Shown: positions 6,433-12,181 of the stretch, piece after piece
How positions within the stretch are numbered: the stretch's first letter is position 1
Layout of the letters: the number at the start of each line of letters is the position of its first letter
Origin: Frankiales bacterium
GTDB lineage: Bacteria; Actinomycetota; Actinomycetes; Mycobacteriales; SCTD01
DNA: 14,037 nt
NCBI GenBank assembly: GCA_025464915.1
Contig: JAODNF010000219.1
Coordinates: 1-14,037, forward strand
Direction of reading: 5' to 3'
The notes under the pieces: model-generated
What the model saw: the letters and a program-made list of their open reading frames with translations, nothing else
The model's database searches: none
What the model was told of the DNA's origin: nothing
Made by a program: the position numbers and the translations under genes

Positions 6433-6481
6433 CGAAACTGGGAGGGCTTGTCCGGTATGTCGACGGAACGAACCGGACGAA

Positions 6482-6513
6482 CCCGGCCGGGGGTCGGCCG
6501 GCCCCCGGCCGGG
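6482..6513 (-). terminator. Hairpin terminator after the 51-aa membrane protein gene
   Basis: Perfect 12-bp arms (CCCGGCCGGGGG at 6482-6493 and its complement at 6502-6513) with an 8-nt loop that can itself form a few pairs. It starts 6 nt past the stop codon at 6520-6522 of the minus-strand small gene. There is no T-tract. It ends the two-gene unit 7021-6520. Confidence 0.65.
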
Positions 6514-6519
6514 ACCGGA

Positions 6520-6675
6520 CTACTTGCCCCTCTCGGACCAGGCGATGCCGGCGAGCCAGAGGCAGGCCCCGACCGTCGGCAGCGTGAGCCCGTAGAGCAC
6601 GGCGTTGAGGGCGAGCTCGGTGCTCCCGCCCTCAGCAATCGTGACCCAGGGCAGGGGGGACCAGCGGAACGTCAC
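6520..6675 (-). CDS. Small membrane protein, 51 aa
   Basis: A short gene with good support. The GTG start at 6675 is preceded by a strong Shine-Dalgarno, AAGGAG at 6683-6688, with 7-nt spacing; almost every codon ends in G or C; and a hairpin terminator follows directly. The product begins MTFRWSPLPWVTIAEGG and then has one hydrophobic span of about 25 residues (LALNAVLYGLTLPTVGACLW and on to LAGIAW), ending SERGK. The Trp/Pro-rich N-terminus and basic C-terminus suggest a single-pass, or re-entrant, membrane peptide. I do not recognise the family. It lies 40 bp after the stop of the secreted 101-aa protein gene on the same strand, so the two are likely one operon. A longer start upstream would overlap that gene and ignore the Shine-Dalgarno. 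Confidence 0.65.
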   Translation of the reverse strand: MTFRWSPLPWVTIAEGGSTELALNAVLYGLTLPTVGACLWLAGIAWSERGK

Positions 6676-6682
6676 GAGGACT

Positions 6683-6688
6683 CTCCTT
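6683..6688 (-). promoter_or_regulatory. Shine-Dalgarno of the 51-aa membrane protein gene
   Basis: AAGGAG, 7 nt before the GTG at 6675, is the strongest ribosome-binding site in the window and sets the start of this small gene, which is otherwise easy to miss. Confidence 0.65.
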
Positions 6689-6715
6689 GGGTATGGGAAC
6701 GGGACTGAGCGAGGC

Positions 6716-7021
6716 TCAGGCCGGGGGTGGTCCCCTTGCCGTGACGTGGTCGCGTGCGGCGGTCGGCGGTGTCCCGACCAGGGTGGGGGCACCGGTCGTC
6801 GCCGTGGGCAGGGCCGGATCTGTGGTGTCCGGTGCGAGGGAGTCCGGAGCGGTGCTGAGGTCGGCGTGCGGCCGTGGCGCAGGCAGGGCGGCAGGCAAGG
6901 CGTCGGACAGGTGCGACGAGACGCCCTGCGTCGTCGTACCGGCCGCCTGTGCAGGCGCTGGGAGAAGCAGACCGAGGAGCAGCGCGAGGACGGCAACTCT
7001 GGCTCGCCGTCCCGTTATCAC
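6716..7021 (-). CDS. Small secreted Pro/Thr/Ala-rich protein, 101 aa
   Basis: The product has a clear Sec signal peptide (RRARVAVLALLLGLLLP with cleavage after APAQA, residue 26). The mature part is about 75 residues rich in Pro, Thr, Ala and Asp, without cysteine and without a membrane helix, probably unfolded; parts of it (GVSSHLSDALPAALPAP) could be amphipathic. I do not recognise a family. Start choice: GTG at 7021, because the signal peptide begins there and TACTCT lies exactly 6 nt upstream, consistent with a leaderless transcript; no Shine-Dalgarno is seen. It is divergent from the GH3 gene, with only 26 bp between start codons, and is followed by the 51-aa membrane protein gene. Codon endings are mostly G/C, which supports coding over the antisense frame. 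Confidence 0.6.
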   Translation of the reverse strand: MITGRRARVAVLALLLGLLLPAPAQAAGTTTQGVSSHLSDALPAALPAPRPHADLSTAPDSLAPDTTDPALPTATTGAPTLVGTPPTAARDHVTARGPPPA

Positions 7022-7027
7022 TCGCTC

Positions 7028-7041
7028 AGAGTAGGTATGTT
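7028..7041. promoter_or_regulatory. Back-to-back -10 elements of a divergent leaderless promoter
   Basis: On the minus strand TACTCT (7033-7028) ends 6 nt before the GTG at 7021. On the plus strand TATGTT (7036-7041) ends 6 nt before the GTG at 7048. Both match TANNNT and are separated by only 2 bp. Each -35 region would lie inside the other gene, so polymerase can occupy only one direction at a time. Confidence 0.5.
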
Positions 7042-7047
7042 TCAAGG

Positions 7048-9204
7048 GTGCGCCGCCCTGTCCCGCTCCTGGTCGCTGCCGCGACGCTGACCGCGCTGGC
7101 AGTCGTCCCGGCCTCGTCGAGCGCGGCCTGCCCCTGGGTCGGGAGCACCGCCTCACCGACGACGAAGGCGTCGCAGGTGCTGGCTCGGATGACCCTGGGC
7201 GAGAAGGTGCAGCTCGTCTCGGGCGCCTCGTCGAGCGGGCCGTCGGCCGGCGTGATCAAGGGCGTCTCCCGGCTCTGCATCCCCAGCCTCGTCCTCAACG
7301 ACGCGAGCGCCGGCATCGGCAACCGGCAGACGGGGACGACGGCCTACCCCGACGAGATCGCGCAGGCAGCGACGTGGGACACCTCGCTGCAGAGCTCGAT
7401 GGGTCGCGCGCTCGGCATGGAGGCGGCCGCCAAGGGCGTCAACGTCGTCTTCGGCCCGGGCGTCAACCTGGCCCGCAACCCCTTGAACGGCAGGGGTTTC
7501 GAGTACGCCGGTGAGGACCCGGTGCTGGCCGGCAAGACGGCGGCCTCGCTGGTCTCGGGCATCCAGTCGCAGCACGTGATCGCAACCGTGAAGCACCTCG
7601 CGCTCAACGACCAGGAGACCAACCGCACGACGGTCTCCTCGGACGCGAGCGAGCGCGTGGCTGCCGAGCTCTACCTGCAGCCCTTCGAGGCCGCGGTGAA
7701 GGCCGGCGTCGGTTCGGCGATGTGCGCCTACAACAGGGTGAGCAGCACCTATGCCTGCCAGGACAAGAGCCTGCTCGACGGCGTCCTCAAGGGCCGGCTG
7801 GGCTTCACCGGCTTCGTCGTGAGCGACTTCCAGGCGACGCACTCCACCGCAGCGGCCAACACCGGCCTCGACATGGAGATGCCGACGGCTCGCTACTTCG
7901 GGGCGGCCCTGACGAGCGCGGTGCAGTCGGGTGCCGTCCCGGTCTCGCGGCTGAACGACATGGTCAAGCGGGTGCTGACGTCGATGTTCCGGATCGGGCT
8001 CGTCGACCACCCGCCTCGCGCTGCCGTGTCGAACGCGACAACGGCCACGTCCATCTCGGTCGCGACCCGCGTCGCGCAGCAGGGCGCCGTGCTGCTCCGC
8101 AACAGCGGTATGCTCCCGCTCGCCTCGACGGTGAAGAAGATCGCCGTCATCGGCGACGCCGCGTCCCAGGACGGCGCTCCGCGGGCCGCGCAGGGCTACG
8201 GCTCCGCCCACGTCCCGCAGTTCGGCTACTCCGACCACGTGTCGTCCCCGCTGGCGGCGATCACGTCCCGGGCCTCACGCCAGGGCGCGACGGTGTCCTA
8301 CGAGGACGGGTCCGGCACCGCCAAGGCGGTGCTCGCGGCAGCGACGGCCGACGTCGCGATCGTGTTCGTCAACGACGTCAACAACGAGGGGCTTGACCGG
8401 CCCGACCTCAAGCCGCACTCGGGCGGCTGCTCGGTCTCCGGCGGTGCCGACTGCACGTACTCGTCCGTCGACCAGGACCAGCTGGTCTCTGCCGTGGCGG
8501 CCGCGAACCGGAACACCGTCGTCGTGATGCAGAGCGGCGGGCCGGTCGAGATGCCGTGGGTCAACCAGGTGGCAGGCATCGTCGAGGACTGGCTGCCGGG
8601 GCAGGTGGACGGCGCCGCGCTCGCCCCGCTGCTGTTCGGGGACGTGAACTTCTCCGGCAAGCTGCCGGTAACGTTCCCGAAGGCAGAGTCGGACGGGCCG
8701 CTGAAGACGGCCGCGCAGTACCCCGGAGTGAAGGACAGCAAGGGCGTCCCGCACGCGACCTACAGCGAGGGCCTGCTGATGGGCTACCGCTGGTACGACG
8801 CCAAGGCCATCGCTCCGCTGTACCCGTTCGGCTACGGCCTGTCGTACACGACCTTCCAGTACTCCAGGCTCCGGATGGTCCCGGGGAGGACCGGGGTGAC
8901 CGTGCAGGTCACGCTGAAGAACGCAGGGTCGCGCGCGGGGGCCGAGGTCGTGCAGGTCTACGTGTCGGCCCCGACGTCCGCGGGGGAGCCGCCCAAGGCG
9001 CTCGGGGGCTTCGTCAAGCTGACCCTCAAGCCCGGGGAGTCCCGCACCGTGAGCGTTCCGGTCGACAACCGCGCGTTGTCCGTGTGGAGCACCGCGAGGC
9101 ACGCCTGGACGCCCGTCAAGGGCTGCTACGTCGTGCGTGCCGGGGGCGGTTCGAGATCTCTGCCACTGATCGGAAAGCTGTCGCGGGGTGGCTCTGTCTG
9201 CTAG
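7048..9204 (+). CDS. Secreted GH3 beta-glucosidase
   Basis: A 718-aa glycoside hydrolase of family 3, which removes terminal beta-linked sugars with retention. Residues 1-26 are a signal peptide (RRPVPLLVAAATLTALAVVP, cleavage near ASSSA). The N-terminal barrel holds GRGFEYAGEDP (148-158), KHLALNDQETNR (182-193) and GFVVSDF, whose D260 is the expected nucleophile. The second domain (about 375-610) carries NNEGLDR; E447 is the likely acid/base, followed by an unusual Cys-containing insertion (GGCSVSGGADC). The end (FGYGLSYTTF, then about 75 residues) is the fibronectin III-like domain; the last residue is Cys. GTG 7048 is chosen because the signal peptide starts there and TATGTT lies 6 nt upstream; the frame is open much farther upstream. 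The exact substrate cannot be told. The kstD gene starts 11 bp downstream. Confidence 0.92.
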   Translation: MRRPVPLLVAAATLTALAVVPASSSAACPWVGSTASPTTKASQVLARMTLGEKVQLVSGASSSGPSAGVIKGVSRLCIPSLVLNDASAGIGNRQTGTTAYPDEIAQAATWDTSLQSSMGRALGMEAAAKGVNVVFGPGVNLARNPLNGRGFEYAGEDPVLAGKTAASLVSGIQSQHVIATVKHLALNDQETNRTTVSSDASERVAAELYLQPFEAAVKAGVGSAMCAYNRVSSTYACQDKSLLDGVLKGRLGFTGFVVSDFQATHSTAAANTGLDMEMPTARYFGAALTSAVQSGAVPVSRLNDMVKRVLTSMFRIGLVDHPPRAAVSNATTATSISVATRVAQQGAVLLRNSGMLPLASTVKKIAVIGDAASQDGAPRAAQGYGSAHVPQFGYSDHVSSPLAAITSRASRQGATVSYEDGSGTAKAVLAAATADVAIVFVNDVNNEGLDRPDLKPHSGGCSVSGGADCTYSSVDQDQLVSAVAAANRNTVVVMQSGGPVEMPWVNQVAGIVEDWLPGQVDGAALAPLLFGDVNFSGKLPVTFPKAESDGPLKTAAQYPGVKDSKGVPHATYSEGLLMGYRWYDAKAIAPLYPFGYGLSYTTFQYSRLRMVPGRTGVTVQVTLKNAGSRAGAEVVQVYVSAPTSAGEPPKALGGFVKLTLKPGESRTVSVPVDNRALSVWSTARHAWTPVKGCYVVRAGGGSRSLPLIGKLSRGGSVC

Positions 9205-9215
9205 AACACGTTCTA
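9202..9215. promoter_or_regulatory. KstR-type operator (TNNAACNNGTTNNA)
   Basis: TAGAACACGTTCTA matches the 14-bp mycobacterial KstR consensus TNNAACNNGTTNNA at every fixed position, with perfect 6-bp arms. It begins in the TAG stop of the GH3 gene and ends on the A of the kstD start codon. KstR is the TetR-family repressor of cholesterol catabolism genes, released by a steroid side-chain acyl-CoA. Bound repressor here would cover the transcription or translation start of kstD. The regulator gene is not in the window. Confidence 0.75.
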
Positions 9216-10837
9216 TGTCTTCTGAGGTGGACCTGCTGATCGTGGGCAGCGGCGGTGGCGGCCTGGCGGCCGCGCTGACCGCTGCGGACCTGGGCCTGTC
9301 GGCCGTCGTGATCGAGAAGACGGACCTGTTCGGCGGCTCGACGGCCCTGTCCGGCGGTGCCGTCTGGATCCCGAACAACCCCACGCTCCTCAAGAAGAAG
9401 CAGGGCAACCCGCCGGCGGAGGTGCTCGAGTACCTCCGCGTGCTCACCGACGGCAAGGTGCCGGACGCGCGGCTCGAGGCGTACGTGGAGCACGGCCCCC
9501 GCCTGATGCAGATGCTGGCCAAGTCCAAGTGGATGAGGTTCAGCTGGTGCAAGGGCTACAGCGACTACCACCCGGAGAAGCCCGGCGGAAAGCCCCTCGG
9601 CAGGTCGATCGAGGCCAAGCCGGTGAACACCAAGATCCTCGGGGCCGAGGAGAGCCACCAGCAGAAGAACGCGATGGAGGGCCCGCTGGGGCTCTGGATC
9701 ACGATCGCCGACTTCCCGCACCTCAACATGATCAAGCGGACCACCAAGGGCAAGCTGATGGGCCTCGTGGCGGGCTGGCGGGTGGCGTCCAACTCGGTGC
9801 GCAAGCGCCACATGGCCACGGGTGGCCGGGCTCTCATCGCGCGGATGCGGCTCGCGATGCGCGATGCCGGCGTCCCGTTGCGCCTCAACACCCCGCTCCG
9901 GGAGCTGGTGGTCGAGGACGGCCGGGTCGTCGGTGCTGTCGTCGGCGACGGCGAGGTCATCCGCGCGCGCAAGGGCGTGCTGCTGGCGACCGGCGGCTTC
10001 GACCACGACCTGGCGATGCGCAAGGAGCACCTGCCCGAGGGCGGCCAGGACGACATCTCTGCGGGCGCGCCCGGCAACACCGGTGACGGCATCCGCGCGG
10101 GCATGTCCCTGGGCGCCGACGTCGACCTGCTCGACGACGCGTGGTGGATGCCGTCCGTCGTGGACCCGCGCAGCAAGGAGGTGCTCGTGCTCGTCGCCGA
10201 GCGCGCCATCCCGGGCCAGGTGATCGTCAACGCCCGCGGCGAGCGGTTCACCAACGAGTCGTCGCCCTATGTGAACTTCGTGCACGACCAGATCGAGGGC
10301 GGCCACGTCCCGTGCTGGTTCGTGCTCGACCAGAAGGCGCGTGACCGCTACCCGTTCCTGCGCGCGCTCCCCGGCCGGCGGCTCTCGAAGGCCTGGTACG
10401 AGGCGGGCATCGCGACCCAGGCGGACACCCTGGGCGAGCTCGCGGAGAAGATGTCGATGCCTTCGCTGGTCGACACCGTCGAGCGCTGGAACACGATGGC
10501 GCGCAAGGGCGTCGACGAGGACTTCCACCGCGGGGAGTCGGCGTACGACCGCTACTACGGCGACCCGACCCTGAAGAACCCGGTCATGGACACCATCGAC
10601 CAGGGGCCGTTCTACGCGGTGCGCATCGAGGTCGGCGACCTCGGCACCAAGGGCGGCCTCGTCACCGACGAGAACTCCCGCGTGCTCCGGCCGGACGGCA
10701 CCTGGGTCGAGGGCCTGTACGCGACCGGCAACACGTCCGCGTCCGTCATGGGCAACGAGTACGCCGGTGCCGGCGCCACCATCGGCCCCGCGATGGTCTT
10801 CGGCTACCTCGCCGTCCAGGACGCCGCCAAGCGCTAG
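9215..10837 (+). CDS. kstD: 3-ketosteroid delta1-dehydrogenase (FAD)
   Basis: A 540-aa flavoprotein that introduces the C1-C2 double bond into ring A of 3-ketosteroids (such as androst-4-ene-3,17-dione), a key step in steroid ring opening. The N-terminus has the FAD-binding Rossmann motif LLIVGSGGGGLAAALTA (about 7-23) with IEK following. KstD hallmarks are STALSGGAVWIPNN, GYSDYHPE (Y115/Y118, near the catalytic Tyr119 of the Rhodococcus enzyme), NESSPY (Y352, matching Tyr318), and the C-terminal GDLGTKGGL, GLYATGN and NEYAGAGATIGPAM (Y516, matching Tyr487). The residue equivalences are by motif, not by alignment. ATG 9215 is chosen over GTG 9188 because it starts just before the Rossmann strand and sits on a KstR-type operator; no Shine-Dalgarno is seen. 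A fumarate-reductase-like dehydrogenase of other specificity is the main alternative. It converges on pheA with a 4-bp overlap. Confidence 0.85.
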   Translation: MSSEVDLLIVGSGGGGLAAALTAADLGLSAVVIEKTDLFGGSTALSGGAVWIPNNPTLLKKKQGNPPAEVLEYLRVLTDGKVPDARLEAYVEHGPRLMQMLAKSKWMRFSWCKGYSDYHPEKPGGKPLGRSIEAKPVNTKILGAEESHQQKNAMEGPLGLWITIADFPHLNMIKRTTKGKLMGLVAGWRVASNSVRKRHMATGGRALIARMRLAMRDAGVPLRLNTPLRELVVEDGRVVGAVVGDGEVIRARKGVLLATGGFDHDLAMRKEHLPEGGQDDISAGAPGNTGDGIRAGMSLGADVDLLDDAWWMPSVVDPRSKEVLVLVAERAIPGQVIVNARGERFTNESSPYVNFVHDQIEGGHVPCWFVLDQKARDRYPFLRALPGRRLSKAWYEAGIATQADTLGELAEKMSMPSLVDTVERWNTMARKGVDEDFHRGESAYDRYYGDPTLKNPVMDTIDQGPFYAVRIEVGDLGTKGGLVTDENSRVLRPDGTWVEGLYATGNTSASVMGNEYAGAGATIGPAMVFGYLAVQDAAKR

Positions 10838-12000
10838 TCCTGGACGATGGCCTCGTAGGTGTCGGGACCGGTCTGGTCGGCGCGGACCACCTTGGCGGGG
10901 TAGCTGCCGAGCAGCTTGACGGACAGGGCGGTGCGCCGGAGCTCGTCCAGGACGGTCTGGGTGCGCGCCTCAGCGACGTTGCCCTCGAAGTCGAGGAAGA
11001 ACAGGTACTCGAAGGGCCGCCCCGGTGAGGGCCGCGACTCGAGCTTGGTCATCGAGTGGCCGCTCTCCGCGAGCAGGGTCAGGCAGCGGAGCAGGGCCCC
11101 CTCCTCGTGCGACGTGACGAGCACGAGGGAGGTCTTCGCCGGGACGCGCGGTGCGACGAGCACCGGCTCGCGGGCGAGCACCAGGAAGCGCGTGAAGTTC
11201 TCGACCTTGTCCGTGATGCCGCGGCGCAGCACCATCAGGCCGTGCGCCTCGGCGGCCTCGGGGGAGCCGATGGCGGCCCACGAGGGGTCGCCCTCGGCCG
11301 AGACAGCGCGCATCGCCTCGGCGGTGTCGAAGACGGTGACGGGGACGACGTCGGGAAGGGTGCGCAGGAAGGCGGCGCACTGCTCCAGGCCCTGCGGGTG
11401 GGACAGCACGCGGCGCAGCGAGGTCACGGCGACCTCGGAGACGGCGGCGAGGGCGTGGTCGACCCGCCAGGTCTCCTCGCCGACGACGTGGACGTCGCTG
11501 TCCTGGAGCAGGTCGTAGACCTGGTTGATCGACCCGGCTGTGGTGTTCTCGACGGGCAGGACCGCGAGGTCGCACTCGCCCGTGGTCAGGGCCTCCACGA
11601 CCTCCGCGAACGACGGGTAGCCGCGGAACGTCGCGTCCCAGCCGCGGCCCGCCAGGTGCTTGCGGGCCGCCAGGTGGCTGTAGGCGTGCGGCACGCCCTG
11701 GAAACCGACCACCGCAGGGTGCTGCGGGCTGCCGAGCAGCTCGGCGACCTGCTTGTCCACGGCATAGCCGATGATCTCGCGGAAGATCCGTCGTACCAGC
11801 TCGCCCGACACCCCCCGCTCGACCGCCGCTGCCTCCACGGCGTCGAGCACGGCGCGCTCGCGGTTCACGTCCCGGACGGGCGTGTCGGTGCCTGCCTTCG
11901 CCGCCCCGACACCGGCGACGAGCTCGAGTCGCCGGGCGATGAGGTCCACGAGCCCGCGGTCGACGTCGTCCAGCTGTCGGCGCAGCTCAGCGAGATCCAT
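10834..12000 (-). CDS. pheA: Bifunctional chorismate mutase / prephenate dehydratase
   Basis: A 388-aa P-protein converting chorismate to prephenate and then to phenylpyruvate for phenylalanine synthesis. Residues 1-85 are an AroQ chorismate mutase: R7, R24, K35, D44, R47, E48 and Q84 line up with E. coli PheA R11, R28, K39, D48, R51, E52 and Q88; the E. coli S84 position is Ala. The dehydratase domain (about 95-280) shows GVPHAYSHLAA, PVENTTAGSINQVYDLL and FTRF, with T270 matching the essential Thr278. The C-terminal ACT domain carries GALL and ESRP, the phenylalanine-binding feedback motifs. Length is near the E. coli protein (386 aa). ATG 12000 is preferred to ATG 12009 because AGGA lies 8 nt upstream of it. 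No Phe-rich leader peptide is seen. Its stop shares CTAG with the kstD stop. Confidence 0.93.
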   Translation of the reverse strand: MDLAELRRQLDDVDRGLVDLIARRLELVAGVGAAKAGTDTPVRDVNRERAVLDAVEAAAVERGVSGELVRRIFREIIGYAVDKQVAELLGSPQHPAVVGFQGVPHAYSHLAARKHLAGRGWDATFRGYPSFAEVVEALTTGECDLAVLPVENTTAGSINQVYDLLQDSDVHVVGEETWRVDHALAAVSEVAVTSLRRVLSHPQGLEQCAAFLRTLPDVVPVTVFDTAEAMRAVSAEGDPSWAAIGSPEAAEAHGLMVLRRGITDKVENFTRFLVLAREPVLVAPRVPAKTSLVLVTSHEEGALLRCLTLLAESGHSMTKLESRPSPGRPFEYLFFLDFEGNVAEARTQTVLDELRRTALSVKLLGSYPAKVVRADQTGPDTYEAIVQD

Positions 12001-12008
12001 GAACGACA

Positions 12009-12012
12009 TCCT
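12009..12012 (-). promoter_or_regulatory. Shine-Dalgarno of pheA
   Basis: AGGA (within GGCAGGAT) on the minus strand lies 8 nt before ATG 12000 and would overlap the alternative ATG at 12009, so it favours the shorter start. Confidence 0.5.
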
Positions 12013-12022
12013 GCCGGACGGC

Positions 12023-12121
12023 TCAGGGGCGGCGGACCAGCAGGCGCGCCTGGAGCTGTAGGAACGGCAGCTCCACGAGGAGCAGCAGGCTCAGCAGCGC
12101 GGGAGGGAGTCGACGTGCCAC
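12023..12121 (-). CDS. Possible 32-aa Leu-rich micro-ORF upstream of pheA
   Basis: The 172-181-bp gap between pheA and the phosphoesterase gene holds one short frame on the minus strand: GTG 12121 to TGA 12023. It encodes MARRLPPALLSLLLLVELP followed by FLQLQARLLVRRP, with 12 Leu in 32 residues, a basic N-terminus and a hydrophobic core. The stop is 22 bp before the pheA start. No Shine-Dalgarno is visible and Phe is represented once only, so a phenylalanine attenuation leader is not supported. It may be a chance frame, since Leu codons are frequent in GC-rich DNA. Nothing else is seen in this gap. Confidence 0.2.
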   Translation of the reverse strand: MARRLPPALLSLLLLVELPFLQLQARLLVRRP

Positions 12122-12181
12122 GGTCAGGTCATCGGCTCGAACCGGCTGGCTAAGGGTGAGAAAGCAGTTCCAGACCGTGAT

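Noticed and set aside
6705..6719. CTGAGC-GAG-GCTCAG hairpin at the stop of the 101-aa protein gene as a terminator
   Set aside because: Only 6 bp with a 3-nt loop and overlapping the stop codon; the downstream 51-aa gene is likely co-transcribed.
6687..7034. Plus-strand frame opposite the 101-aa secreted protein gene
   Set aside because: The minus strand has a clear signal peptide and better codon endings; the plus frame shows no signal or domain.
7153..8238. Minus-strand frame (361 codons) inside the GH3 gene
   Set aside because: It is an Arg/His/Val-rich antisense translation of a well-supported GH3 enzyme.
9116..10528. Minus-strand frame (470 codons) inside kstD
   Set aside because: It is antisense to a recognised flavoenzyme; no domain and the biased composition of a shadow frame.
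12023..12121. Phenylalanine attenuator leader for pheA
   Set aside because: The frame has only one Phe codon and no terminator/antiterminator pair is seen before the pheA start.
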